This document shows positions 12,034 through 29,566 of a stretch of DNA of 64,000 nucleotides, one piece after another. Below the pieces are notes generated by a model. That model did not search any database, was not told where the DNA came from, and saw only the letters and a program-made list of their open reading frames with translations. Position 1 is the stretch's first letter. Each line of letters starts with the position of its first letter. The DNA comes from Ascaris suum (Eukaryota > Nematoda > Chromadorea > Rhabditida > Ascarididae): the NCBI GenBank assembly GCA_013433145.1, contig CM024172.1, forward strand, positions 11,804,053-11,868,052, given 5' to 3'. A program made the translations under genes and the position numbers.

Positions 12034-12305
12034 ATGAAAGGAAGTTTGTTCTCTGAATTGCCGATTCATCCCTTCTCCGTCAAGTTTACCGCTCAGCTAA
12101 AATTCTCCGCCGAGAGAATGTATGTTGAAGAGTTTAACCTAAGAGGAGGAAACGGTGGAGGTAATGCGCAATGTTATCAGCATGGCGGTTATTCCCGATG
12201 AGTTCATCGAGTTAAATTGATGGATTAGTACTCAGTAATAGCGAAAGCGATATGAAGAGACATTTATTCGTAATGAATGCTCTGTTGATCGAAATAAATA
12301 AATAA
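12034..12305 (+). CDS. Small two-exon gene-like module, plus-strand copy (perhaps decayed)
   Basis: An ATG at 12034 opens MKGSLFSELPIHPFSVKF... to RGGNGG at 12160, followed by donor GTAATG. Downstream the DMKRHLFVMNAL block (12249-12285) is identical at the DNA level to the 4.8-kb copy over 34 bases, ends in TAA and overlaps AATAAATAAA. The acceptor here (GTACTCAG or TAATAG) does not give an obvious in-frame join, unlike the minus-strand copy, so this copy may be a pseudogene. The N-terminal exon shows no clear similarity to the other copy except near its donor. Confidence 0.3.
12248..12281 (+). repeat. 34-bp perfect repeat, copy B
   Basis: Partner of 4837-4870 in opposite orientation. The eIF1A gene lies between the two copies. 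Confidence 0.9.
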
Positions 12306-12419
12306 GTAGCGACTGGTCACACCTACGAGTGCAAATGAAATATGGTCGATTTGTAGCAGAATGCGAAATGAGGCAAAATATGCAAAAGCGAAACTTCCGT
12401 CTAGTAAGTTAATGATAAT

Positions 12420-12587
<168 letters not shown>

Positions 12588-12631
12588 GATTTTATAAAAT
12601 TTGCAAAATATATAGACTATATTTCAGATGG

Positions 12632-12670
12632 CATTTATTCACCTGAAATGAATATATTCACCTGAAATAA
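12632..12670. repeat. 19-bp tandem duplication
   Basis: Two units sharing ATTCACCTGAAAT. Confidence 0.75.
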
Positions 12671-12939
12671 AGTCTTATATATTTTGAAGAAAAAATCGAT
12701 TAGTTTGATGCATTTATTCGCGCTATGGTTCTTATATTTGATAGTACTGCTGATATTTATGCTTGTTGCATAAGGGATTTTTACCCATTTCTTCGTTTGT
12801 ATTATTTGTTTGCGAGAATACACCTAAAGGTTAGCTAATAATGTCACGTTCATCGTTCAAATGTTTTGTACAACCCGATTGAGCTTAGCGGGTTTTGGTA
12901 CCGTATGTAAAGTGTGGACTCATTCGAATTTAATGATAA

Positions 12940-13075
12940 CAAAATTTGATAATAATATAATTGTGATTATAGTAGTAATTATAATAGTTATTCATAGTAA
13001 TTCTAATAATAATAGAGAATAATAATTATAATAGTAATAATAATAATAGTAACAATAATCAAAATAATAATATTC
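12940..13075. repeat. Degenerate AAT/TAG trinucleotide repeat
   Basis: Interrupted runs of AAT, TAG and ATA across about 135 bp. Confidence 0.75.
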
Positions 13076-13465
13076 ACTGAGTCTATATCTTGTCTGGAAC
13101 TATAACCTTTTTCGGTGTTCTTCATGTTCGGCTTTAATAAGGCAAATTCTTGATGGATAGTTGGGATTGCGGAAGAAATTTCGTAACCACAACTGCCGTT
13201 GAAATGGTATACATGAAGCAATGGTGTATCTTCGACAGACTGCGAGGCATCGTCGATTCCACTTCGTTTATCGATGTTGTTAATGAAACTCTATTTGCAA
13301 TATTTTCAATGGTAGGAGCTCATTTCTTGCCTATAAAAATTGGTAGACCATCAAAACATCTGACTCTCAACCTACTTTAAAATCTTATTTTACAGTCTCG
13401 ATGAACGTTCCATATAAGTTATCACCTTCTCGATGATCCTCCACTACTTCCCTTATTAACTGTGC

Positions 13466-13484
13466 AGTCATCATCATCATCATT
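13466..13484. repeat. (CAT)n short array
   Basis: Five to six CAT trinucleotides. Confidence 0.7.
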
Positions 13485-14369
13485 CATGTATAGGCTTTCC
13501 TCTTCAAAGCTAACAGAAAGCGCTTCCTTCACCCAATTCTATTATGCCAGGTACTTTGTGCAAAAAAAAAAAAAAATCCCCATTGGGATTCCTTATATCC
13601 ATCTGTAAGAATTTGAGCAATGCTTTCGGAATTCGTGTTAATAGCTGGGTGATTTTGTTTCCTAGACAGTCACATTATATATGTCATTTTCGATTGCAAC
13701 GATACATCGACTTGATAATATCGGTGGATAGCTCGTGTGATTTGATTAACGTCCATAACGCCAATGTAATTGGAACGATTATGGGGTAGACATTTTCTCG
13801 CCTAACTCTAGGCCTTTTCTTTGACGACAATACCTTTCCAGATCGTATTTTCTGAAGAAATACGCGTGCAATGCAAAACATAACACAACAGCTAAAGATG
13901 CAAAATGCATAATTTTTTCGATAGGTATGAAACAGATCATGCAGGCTTCCCGTTTATCACTATATAAAATGTAATGATAGTGACTGCTATGCGTGCGATT
14001 ATCCTCGTTGTATGGTTTCTGATATTAGATTGCTAGAGCATATTCAAAAAATGCTTCAGATATATTGCTTCCCGCAAAATTTATCGTAGCTAGCTCACCT
14101 TAGCGTAATTCTTCAACTACCCGGTTAAAATTCTTCAATCTGGAATCATTGGAATAACGTAGACTTAATTTTGATTTGATTGTTTCTTATGAAATTATGT
14201 TCGTAGTGACATGCCGAGGTTAGCAATATTTCAGTGCGCGGCTCCCGATAATCAACGTTCATATTAGTTCAGCCTGGCAAACGATTTTGGAGCACAAGTA
14301 ATGTTTTGCGTAGTTTCTAGTTTCAAGTTGCACGAGTCTGGAATCTGCTTCCCGTCGATACCCTCAACG

Positions 14370-14391
14370 CATTCATTCATTCATTCATTCA
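14370..14391. repeat. (CATT)5 array
   Basis: Five CATT tetranucleotides. Confidence 0.85.
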
Positions 14392-15555
14392 GCTTTTAAG
14401 TCGTTTTAACCTACATACTATTGCTGCTATTACGTATTAAATGGCTACTTGCCTAAATTGCAGCTTTGTAAACGTTTTGCCCGTTCCTGATGTTCATGTG
14501 CACACAAAGTTTTCTATGTTTCACTCATATTATGTCGTTATAAATAAATATTAGCATTTTTCAGCATTTGCGTCATTTCGATATCAATAATAGGCTGCAG
14601 CTATTTATCGTCGAAGTTTTATCATATCCGAAATAATCGTATAATTGATGAATGAAAACCCCATATGAGTGGAAGTGGAACTTTTATCCTATAGCATATA
14701 TTTATCGTTTAATGTAAAATTCTTATTTTTATATACGACGAAATTATTATCACAGAAGATAAATATTTTTATACATTCCACATAGAATTATAAATTCGAC
14801 GAAATCGTTAAAACCAATAAATATTTTATATATTTTAAATCAAGAATAATTATTTTATATTTCGATTCAAACAAATTAGCGAAAATATTATTGATAGGAA
14901 TTTTTGATGCGCATTAAAAAAAAAGAGGAAATCCGCAAATCGAAAAACTAAACTAGAAAATATATAAGAATCGAGCAAATGCTGATTTCAAATACTCTAA
15001 ACGATTTATCTCGCATAAAGATGTGAGAAATATTAGACTTCATAAAAACGTAAAAAGTTAGCGTCAAATTTATGAGAAAATAATGATGCATTGTTAAGAA
15101 GATAAATATGAAAAGGAATTGATGTTTATGTGCTCGGCTAGAGCGTCCACGACGAGAGTGATGTCTTTGAACAACACACATGGGATGCATATATTAGGGC
15201 AAATAGTGAAAAACATGGAAAAAAAACGGTTCATTAGAAGATGTCCTTCGATTGTCCTCTCATATCTCGTCGTAAAAGAACTCGGTTATAGCCGAAAATT
15301 CGCTTTTCAGCTGAACACATTTTTGACTAGTTACCGACCGGTATTTTCGGTCTATAATAATGTGTCGAAATGTTCGGTCTCAACCGGAAACCGACTGAGG
15401 TATCCGGTTAAAGTATATTTTCGAAGTATATTCACTTTTAAATGGAATTCGATCATATAGCAATAGCTTCGATCAGTTGTCACACGAAAATGCTTTAGTT
15501 CATTTTGATAATTGCATTGTTTGCGTTTTCATTTATTACATCATGAATTGTTTCA

Positions 15556-15613
15556 TTTTTTTTTCTCAGTCAAACATTTCTCGTTTCATAACTTTCTTTT
15601 CATCATATTAGAC
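15556..15613 (+). repeat. 57-bp direct repeat, copy 1, ending in an acceptor-like site
   Basis: It matches copy 2 at 16110-16166 with about six mismatches. Both copies begin in a T run and end TTTTCATCATATTAG/AC, which looks like a splice acceptor, and both open the same downstream phase. Confidence 0.8.
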
Positions 15614-15762
15614 GAGCTAGGAAGAACAGAAGGATTTAAGACTGGCGATTATGTAATTGTTAGCGACTACACAAGCCAGGGACAGCTATGGAAAAAAGGA
15701 CGTATAGTTGGGAGACAAGGAACGTTATGACCAGCCACTCCTTAGAGCTGTCATCTAACTCG
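15612..15762 (+). mobile_element. Retroelement integrase C-terminal fragment
   Basis: The frame gives FKTGDYVIVSDY...GQLWKKGRIVGRQGTL and then a stop at 15728-15730. This follows the integrase C-terminal pattern of Ty3/gypsy elements: F.vGD.V..rDY....kW..G.I..r.G...Y. Just after GTL a +1 shift restores a Tyr-Asp, as if one base had been lost where LY.V is expected. No upstream integrase core or LTR was seen. The open frame begins directly after ATATTAG, a possible splice acceptor, so capture as an exon is also possible. Probably a relic. Confidence 0.5.
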
Positions 15763-16109
15763 ACCTGTAATTAGGCATCCGAGAGATCTAATTTCGAAAA
15801 TTTCTGTTAACGAGTGATCTACGACGTTAAAAAAATGATCTCTTGCGATCAAATAGGTTTGATCGAAGTGGTCATGGTAACCTTCATTTATGTAACAAGT
15901 TATGCACTCATAGTTGTTTGATCTTGATGTGGTATCTCCCCAATGTGGATTATGACGTCCCCATGCGTTTACGGGGCCGTTGCCGAAGACATAAATATGC
16001 TGCGGTCTCGGTTGCTAGTCAGTGGTGTCTCGTTACTTTCGTCGTGTGTTTACCCAATTCGAAGAAAACGAGCTTGTTGCTGGTATGCATGTCAGGTCGC
16101 AGGTCGCAA

Positions 16110-16166
16110 TTTTTTTTCTCACCCAAGCATTTTTCGTTTCGTAATTTTCTTTTCATCATATTAGAC
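16110..16166 (+). repeat. 57-bp direct repeat, copy 2
   Basis: Partner of 15556-15613, about 554 bp downstream. The copy is followed by a different open segment, described at 16165-16235. Confidence 0.8.
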
Positions 16167-16235
16167 TTAACGCAGGCTGAACGATTGAGTAATTCGATGA
16201 ACCAAGTGAAGAATTATATTGATGAAATTGACTGA
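16165..16235 (+). CDS. Candidate terminal exon, unknown product
   Basis: After the acceptor-like TCATCATATTAG the phase used by copy 1 gives LTQAERLSNSMNQVKNYIDE and then ID and TGA, a charged helical C-terminus. AATAAA follows at 16286-16291, 51 bases after the stop. No upstream exon could be joined with confidence, and at this length an open frame is not significant alone. The acceptor, the polyadenylation signal and the duplicated boundary are the support. Confidence 0.3.
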
Positions 16236-16291
16236 TTAATTGGTACATATGAGAGATAGAAATTATTTGCGGTATCGCCCACTCTAATAAA

Positions 16292-18683
<2,392 letters not shown>

Positions 18684-19250
18684 TTTATTTTGCCATTACT
18701 GAATATTATTCAGCGTTATATTTTACACTGGTAATTTCATAGAGTTGTGAAATTTCTCTATGAGGAAATGCATCGTCAAGGAACGATTTTGAAGGAGAAT
18801 ATTGTTTAATGGAATAGAAATTTGAAATTTTATTCGTCTATTTTCTTCTCTCCAAAAATTTTTCCCTTATTTTAATATTGCTTCGAATAGGAATTGAATA
18901 GATCTTTTTTTTTTTTTTTTGGAACAGAAAATCATTCTTTTGAAATTTATAAGCGTAATAAAAAATCTTTTATTATTAAAAAATAACTTTGAATGAAAAG
19001 AGTGCGTTTTTTTTTTGACTAAAATGCGATCAACTGAAGCGTTAGACAAATAGAAACCCTGGGTTTATAATTTAAAAAATACGGTTTGCATATGTAATCG
19101 TTAGCGAAAAGCACTAAACTTCAATCAGCGTTCAAATGCGACATTTTGTAAGGTCTTTTGAGGCCTCTTACATTAAAGAAAAAGTTGCCTTTTCATTGCT
19201 TATAATAGGATCTCTTAGTATTGCAATTTTTTTTTTCATTTTATTTCGAA

Positions 19251-19252
<2 letters not shown>

Positions 19253-19310
<58 letters not shown>
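19253..19310. repeat. (TG)29 array
   Basis: Uninterrupted TG dinucleotides. Confidence 0.97.
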
Positions 19311-19313
<3 letters not shown>

Positions 19314-19772
19314 TTTTAAGCTCCTCTAATATATGAGATCGCAATGAGATTTAATGAAACGTTTGTTTCACTTTTAGCTGATTAATGATTCGCTTTTAAT
19401 GGTTGAACATTTACGTATTCTATTTCAATAATTCTTGCTTAACTCATTGAACTTTTAATGCTCTTTATTTGATAGGAATTAAATTATGCAAAATGGTTTT
19501 TTTTCTCCTCTTATGACATTATTAATTACTTCGAATTATTCATATTTGCATAAATTATCATTTTCGAATTATCAATAATCCTTATTGAAATTATGCAAAA
19601 AATTATTAATGCATAAAATTTCGATATATCAAAACACATGTATAATTTTTGCATAATGAAATAATAATATGTAAATGAATATTTACATTTGTTAATTCTT
19701 TTCTAATCGCTCATTAGAATAAAAATTTATTCATCAATAAGAATTTTTTCTTGAAAATTTATTGGTTTTTTT

Positions 19773-19797
19773 CCCTCCCCCCCACCTCCCCCCCCCC
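19773..19797. repeat. C-rich run
   Basis: CCCTCCCCCCCACCT followed by ten C. Confidence 0.9.
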
Positions 19798-20213
19798 AAT
19801 AGTTTATTTTTCTTTTCATAGAAAACAAAAAAAAAAGTTGGCATTCATTTCAACTCAAGAGAGTGTGACAATTGATCAAAATTTCTTGAATAATAATTGC
19901 AAAAAAAAAATTTTGAATGAATTATAATATGGAATTTGCTCTCAATCATTATTTTTTATTTAATTTCAATTGTCACATTATTCTTGATGAATTCTTAAGA
20001 AGATTTCATTAGGATAATTGCTCATTGATGAAAATTTCTTCATTTTATAAATTTCAAAAATTTCTTAATTCATCTAAATAGCAAATGAATTCAACTTCTA
20101 CAGCGTATAAGATTCATATACGATCTTTATTGCTATAGGGAACATAATGATGTAATGAAGTAATGTTTGCATTTTGCGACATCTACACTTGTGATAGTCT
20201 TCATTATTTAGCC

Positions 20214-20262
20214 GGATAAGAGTATGCGTTCTGAATACCTATCCGGATATCCAGAACGCATA
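20214..20262. repeat. Hairpin with overlapping inverted repeats
   Basis: TATGCGTTCTG (20223-20233) and CAGAACGCATA (20252-20262) are perfectly complementary, with an 18-base loop. CCGGATA and TATCCGG form a second, mutually exclusive pair. Confidence 0.8.
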
Positions 20263-20639
20263 GTATTACTAGTATGTCGTACCAAATATATGGATGTCGC
20301 ATATCGTAAATGTTTGAACATTGGTTTCATGCAAATTTTCCATGCATCGTTTTTATACTTTTGTCCATTACATCGCAAAAATCTATTTGGCAATATTTGC
20401 GAGGATCATCGAAATGTTGGAATGATGTTGTTGTGTTGATATAATTAGCAACATCTACAGTAATAACACTCCGATATTCCGAGTTTTTCTTTTTTTTTTT
20501 AGTAATTCTGGAAATATTCAACGAAGCAAAATTTGCATGCGAATAAAGGTAATACTCTAGAAATTGGAAATTCTATTTAGTCCAGCAGAAAATTTCAGAC
20601 CTTTGGTCATCTCCCCTCCCAGTAATTTCTCTCCTTCCA

Positions 20640-20657
20640 CCCCCCCCCCCCCTCCCC
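20640..20657. repeat. C13 run
   Basis: Poly-C followed by TCCCC. Confidence 0.9.
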
Positions 20658-20701
20658 TACATCGTCCGTACTCATTGCTGTCCTAGAGATTTTCACATCG
20701 C

Positions 20702-20959
20702 ATGCATATAAAACGTATAGAGCGCCTTCTTTTCGACGCGTATAGAGCGTCGGCTCCACTATCTGTTGTTCTTTCGAAGGCCCTAAATTATCGGCCATCA
20801 AATACTGACGCAATATGCGAGTATATTAGTCAGCGAACACACTTAGAAGACTCAAAACTGAAAAGAATTATAGAAAGAAACAATGGAAAATCGGGCATAG
20901 GAATTCATATGCTATGCACTCTTTTGAAAACGCGCTCACGAGACCGACCGATGCCATAA
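20702..20959 (+). CDS. Small ORF of 85 codons, unknown
   Basis: An ATG-initiated frame (MHIKRIERLLFDAYRASAPL... to TRSRDRPMP) lies in GC-richer sequence just after a C-rich run. It has mixed charge and no hydrophobic helix. There is no recognisable domain and no clear polyadenylation signal. Length alone is not significant here. Confidence 0.2.
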   Translation: MHIKRIERLLFDAYRASAPLSVVLSKALNYRPSNTDAICEYISQRTHLEDSKLKRIIERNNGKSGIGIHMLCTLLKTRSRDRPMP

Positions 20960-22974
20960 ATTGTCAATGAATAATGAAATATGCGTAGTCAAACACCTTT
21001 ACAGAATGACTGATTTACGCGCTTGTCTAAAATCATTCCACAAAAGCTTCGATTATTTCATCCTAATTGACTGCGAAAAAAAAATGTAAGTGTTCAGCGT
21101 TCCTTATGTGGAAATTTTTGAATGTGCTCAACAGTCGATTGCTATCAATTCGATTTTCGGAAATTAGCCGAATCATTTTGAAATCTTCCAACGAAGGTGA
21201 AATCAACTCACGGTCTAAGTAACATTAGTTAAACCTTAACTTCCAGGATATATATATTTACTTAGCTGAAATTGATTGGCAACTACTCACTTACTAAAGC
21301 GTATAAAAAGAGTATCCATAATTTATTACAAATAAATTATGAATAAATAAAAATTGAGAAAATAATATAAATCGATATTGAAAATGATAAGATAATGCTA
21401 TTCAAATTCAACATAGCTAAAAAAATATAGATATGCAAATTTATGCTTTCAAGGTTTGAAAAATTTTTATCGCTAGAAACATTTTTAAAAAAAATCAATG
21501 AAAATTAGGCAACAATTAGAGGAAAAAGAAAAGATTGCATTTTTCTAACTTCGATAGAGGGAGGCACTTTTGTGGGCAATCAAAGAGAATAATAAGCGAT
21601 AGCATATGCTCTTTATTCGTTGAAAGAGACGTTTATTTATTGAGAAAATGAGCGACTCTTTTATAATCGCTCTTTCATCGAATGGAAATTTTATTCATAC
21701 GTCATTCATATATTTGTAATTTTTTCCCCACTAATCGTTTCGTATGCTGTTAATTTATGCCACCTCATAAAGGTAGATCATTATTGAGTATTATTCCGTA
21801 AATGTGATGTTTATTTCGCATCGTTCAATCAAATATTACTTTTGAGTTATTTCATTTCAATTGATATTCAAAAATACATTCGTTGAATATAGTAATAAAA
21901 ATTTTTTTTTTTTTAAATCAGTGCAATTGTTTCTGAAATAATTCTAAGGGATTTTATCTGCGTAAAATATCACTTACAATATAGAGTATATAAATTCGAT
22001 GAGGTAAGTTTATTTCATCCATTAAACGTTCATAGAACTAGAATCTATACTATCACTACAGCAAGCATTTAATCGATCAGTTTCGATCATTTTGCCGCAC
22101 TATTTTCAATAAATCTTCTGAAACGAAGAAACTCTCAACAATATTTTAAGTGGAGAGAGAAAGGGATGGCGACTTTAAGAAGAGATTTATTTTTCTACTA
22201 GATTCATTGAGATCTCTTCGGCAGCGCTGGAGATTTACTAACAATAGCATTTATTTCATTTGCTTCTATTTATCGCATTATTTATGGCTATCGAATAATT
22301 ATCGTCTGCATAATGGTAGTAATATTTTTTGCATATTATTTTATGAAAATTTGCAAAATTTTCATCGTATCTCTTCATATAGGATGAAAGTATTTGGCAT
22401 TTTTTTTTTATTTCATAGCAATTTTACTCTGAAACATTCGAGACGGAGATGGGAAAAAGCGTTGGAGTGTCGAAGGAAATATTCATAATGACATATGAAA
22501 ACAGCTCATTTTTAAATTCCAATGGTGAAAGAATGAGGGGATTTCTTTTTCTTTTTGCATTCCAAGTATCTAAAGCGAAAATGAAACGGCGATCAAACTA
22601 AGTCAAGCATATTCGATCTCATCAGAGATATTATCCTATACTATAGATTTATAGCTTCTATAGCGTTGAACGATTGTTTTGATTCCGAAATATTTGCTTA
22701 CGCATCATTCAACAATAAACAATTTCCTTTAATCTATCGATATTTTATCAGCGAAATCAGCGATAATCTAAATGAGAGCAAAAAATTCTCTTATTGCGAT
22801 AATTCATCTTCGAGAAGTTACATTTACACTTCTATGATTAATTTGAAAGTTCATTGATGCTGCATTTGACGGCGGTTTTTTTTTCGGTTATTTGCAGGAG
22901 ATATACTCGTGTACAATTTAGTTACTTGCAGTTTGCTGATTAAGGCTTGAACTACTACTGTGGATGCACTAATG
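20960..22974. other. No supported gene
   Basis: A 112-codon + frame at 22150-22488 is Phe/Ser/Arg-rich and resembles no known family. Confidence 0.35.
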
Positions 22975-23400
22975 TTGCACTTCGGCCTCAAATATTAATG
23001 TATTCGGGACTCATGCGTCACCGAGCTCAAAAGGCCTCTAGCTAGTTCCCTTGTCGAGCATGTGACTGCTCGTCCGGTCATCTGATCGCCTCCCTCTTTT
23101 GAATAGGCTTCGTGGTTCTAAGGCTTTTAGGAGTCGCAGGAGTATCAACGCCGTACGACTTCGTCCCTACTGCTTCATCCTGATCATTCGGTGTCTTTAA
23201 GACTAGATGAGCTAAGACTTAATCTCCCACTTCATGCCTCCTCCTTGAAATTCGAGACCGTCTAGAAAATTGACATCTATCGTGACTCAGAGGGTCGTTA
23301 CCGGGACCCGACGAGTCTCTGACTAATAATATCTCATAAGTTGTTTCGAGAGCTCATAATATTGGAAGCTTGATGGCTGTTTGTATGATCTGCCGCCATC
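22975..23400 (-). mobile_element. Decayed LTR-retroelement pol fragment (integrase to C-terminus)
   Basis: This GC-richer island is read on the minus strand with interruptions by stops. The piece TTYEILLVRDSSGPGNDPL resembles the segment after the integrase catalytic core (TPYELLFGR...P.D.L). It is followed by RRRHEVGD-VL, like the F.VGD.V motif of the integrase C-terminal domain, and then by LKTPNDQ and YGVDTP, where the KL..W.GPYRV region normally stands. Several in-frame stops show it is dead. No LTR, primer-binding site, reverse transcriptase or RNase H was found nearby. Ty3/gypsy-like origin is an inference from motif order. Confidence 0.45.
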
Positions 23401-24073
23401 ACTAGCACCATTTTTCACAGTCAATACTAATTGACGTTAATAGTAGCAATATACTAATTGTATCCGTGACGATCAAGCGAATCGTACCTTAAAAGCATAA
23501 ACGGCTAAAAAGGTGTATTTTGTTGCTCTAAAATAACAAATTTTTAAAAAAAATTGCACGGAATTTATGCAAAACTCATGATAGAACGAATTCAATGATA
23601 GCTCCATCCTGTGTTATCACTTAATCAAATGAATTTTTGAAATACACTCATGTAAGAAATTGAAATCAAAACTGAAAAAAATGAAATAATTCTGAAGTCG
23701 CATAGAAAACTTAATTGCACTCTTTTCATACATTTCATAATTGAAAATATTACACATGAATTATTTAAAAAATTCATTTCTTTCTTACATTTTACAACTA
23801 TTATATTCAATCATTATTTACACTAAAATAATCACCCAAAAAATTAGCGATTGTTACGTTACTCTTCTTATTCCACATTAAACTATTCATCATTTTCCTT
23901 AAACGAAATACATTTAAATGGTACTAACGCTTCAGAAAGGAAATCACTTTCTTATGAATGTTAATTAAAAGTGAAAAAAAACCAATTCTAAAGCTGCATA
24001 GAGGATCGATTGCGTTTTTTTTAATGCATTCGTAAATATGGCAATGCGAAAAGCATATCGTTCTTCTCTAATT

Positions 24074-24230
<157 letters not shown>

Positions 24231-24280
24231 TATATAGCGATATGAAATTATTTATTAGTGAATTATTAGCGATGTTTTTT

Positions 24281-24305
24281 CCCCCCCCCCCCCCCCCCCT
24301 CCCCC
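24281..24305. repeat. C19-T-C5 run
   Basis: Directly follows six T. Confidence 0.95.
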
Positions 24306-24324
24306 TTCATGCTAAATTTTTCAC

Positions 24325-24475
24325 AAATTTCTCTGCTATATTATAAGATATTCTAAAAATTTTCTCTCGCATATTTCAAGATTTTCTCAAAAATTTCTTC
24401 CTATATTCTTCGTTTCTACTAGAAATTTCCCTTCTATATTAAAAAAAAATTTGCATAAAATTTCTTGCTAGCTTA
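24325..24475. repeat. Diverged tandem repeat of about 33 bp, five units
   Basis: Each unit starts near AAATTTCT and contains a variant of CTATATT or GCATATTTC. Confidence 0.55.
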
Positions 24476-24720
24476 TCTTTTGCCTCAGTGCATATCAATG
24501 GAATTATATACCTATTTGATTCTAAGGCAAATATGAGAGTTTATCATTTCCATAAGATATTCATTTAAAAAAAAAGCAAAAAGCACATAACTTTTCTATT
24601 CAAATAATAGATTTAAAAAAGGTGTAGTGTTTCATTCTGTTTCATCTAGATTGATTCTCTTTAATCGGAAATTATTGTTTAGAAATGTGGAAATTTATCG
24701 ATTATTATTGAAAATTAATT

Positions 24721-24752
24721 CAAGGTAAATAAAGGTAAATAAAGGTAAATAA
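24721..24752. repeat. 10-bp tandem repeat, three units
   Basis: AAGGTAAATA repeated three times. Confidence 0.85.
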
Positions 24753-24795
24753 TGCAAAGACGTTAAATGTAAAAAGCCATAATATTATAGATCTA

Positions 24796-27936
<3,141 letters not shown>

Positions 27937-28853
27937 ATGACCTCGAATTCTGCTTATGATATAGATCTAGTTAAACAACGATGCAATGATAAAAGAATGC
28001 CGAATAGCGAGAGATTTTTGAGAAGAAAACATCGAAAATTATTTCAAAGAATGGTAAGAATACAACTGATGAATTGGGTTAGCGAAGAAAAGACATTACT
28101 GAAAGCACAATAATAGCGTACGCAGATGCTTCATTTCATTGCTTCATTAGCGCGCAGGATTTCTTGGCCGCAATAGTCAACATTGAATTGCAATGTATGT
28201 ACTCTTTGCGAAAATTGCAATAAATCCTTGCAATCTTCAAAAATAATTGTGGAATATTGCTGCGTTAAATTGAAGGCTAAAAACGTTGAAGTTTAAAATC
28301 AAAAGGCGAACCAATTGCAAATAGTAATATTCATTGTGCGAATGACTTCCATTTTTACCCGCTGGCAACATTTTGGGAAATGCATTACCCGCGGGGGCTT
28401 CATTTGCCGTCAAGTTTTAGGACATTTGAGCGGTATTAACATATTCATTTATGAAGCGAAAAATATGAGCGGTTCTGTTTTCAAGAAAAATGCTCTTTTA
28501 AACTAATTAAGATAGAAATATAATAGAAACGTTACCGAAAGATATTAGAAGGAAGAAAATCGAGTAACAATTGTATCGAGTACAAGTATATCAGCACAAT
28601 GAGATTTGACAGCTTGTATAGGAATTAAGAAGGATAATGTTGGTTATGTGTATAAGCTTGTTCGTATTAATATATCTTCAGGGTTTATACGCAATACTTA
28701 CCTTTCGAAGAAGACTCTGTGAAAATCGAAAATGTTTATGAACAAATATTTCAATCATCGCTTATTGATAGCAAATTCAGGTTTGTCCTGGTGATTTCAG
28801 TGGCAAAACAATGCGCGAATGTTATAACGATAAAGAGTACTGTTTTTATGTCT
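27937..28853 (+). CDS. Candidate multi-exon gene, unknown product
   Basis: An ATG in good context (CCAAAATGA) opens 39 codons, MTSNSAYDIDLVKQRC... to KLFQRM, ending exactly at GTAAGA (28053). A phase-0 segment at 28781-28853 follows AAATTCAG, reads VCPGDFSGKTMRECYNDKEY with Cys spacing, and ends at GTAAGA. Possible intermediate exons lie near 28137-28195 and 28328-28414 but have weak sites. No terminal exon was identified before the (TA)n array at 28902. No domain was recognised. Confidence 0.25.
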
Positions 28854-28899
28854 GTAAGATGATTGTTATTCCTCTATGGCGGCACATTACACTAATCTG

Positions 28900-29019
<120 letters not shown>

Positions 29020-29480
29020 TGAGTACTAAACTTGAGCGATATTTTACCACTTCTCAATCTTATAGTTGGGTGGACCTGACTCTAAATACTAGTAAAAATG
29101 CTACTAGTACTTAAGCATAGGAAATTATGCCCTGTTGGGATGGACGATCACCGGCTTAACGGAAAACAATTTTCAACGTATTCGCAAGTGAACGAATTAA
29201 GCCATCCGCTTTTGCACTTTGCATTTACGATATAGGGCACCACACAACACAAAAAGGCGTCATTTAGAGAGGATTTAGCGGCAAAATTTAGTGGAGAAAT
29301 TTTTATACCATCCCAGCTATTCATGCAAATAGGTCTACTCATAAATGAATTGACGAATTTGAGAGGGCATACATTTTATCGCTTGTGAAGTTCGATGCAT
29401 CAACGGGAACATAAAATTGAATGCATTCTAAATACGAGAAAAATATGAATTTACTCCATCGAATGATGCCTTTAATGATT

Positions 29481-29566
29481 ATGGAAATCGAAATAGAGAT
29501 AGAAATAAAAATGGAAATGGAAATGGAATTGGAATTGGAATATAGAATGGAAATGGAAATAGAATT
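29481..29566. repeat. GGAAAT hexamer-type repeat
   Basis: A purine-rich run of GGAAAT, GGAATT and AGAAAT units. Confidence 0.85.

Larger units (their letters stand above)
13076..15555. other. No supported gene
   Basis: Open frames at 13150-13380 and 15119-15460 (+) show no domain. A CCGGT/ACCGG-rich patch lies at 15330-15410. Confidence 0.35.

Noticed and set aside
14370..14391. Possible CRISPR or direct-repeat array
   Set aside because: It is only a (CATT)5 microsatellite without spacers, and the genome is eukaryotic.
15843..16235. 130-codon + frame treated as one gene
   Set aside because: It crosses the duplicated intron-like T-rich segment; only the part after the acceptor is plausible.
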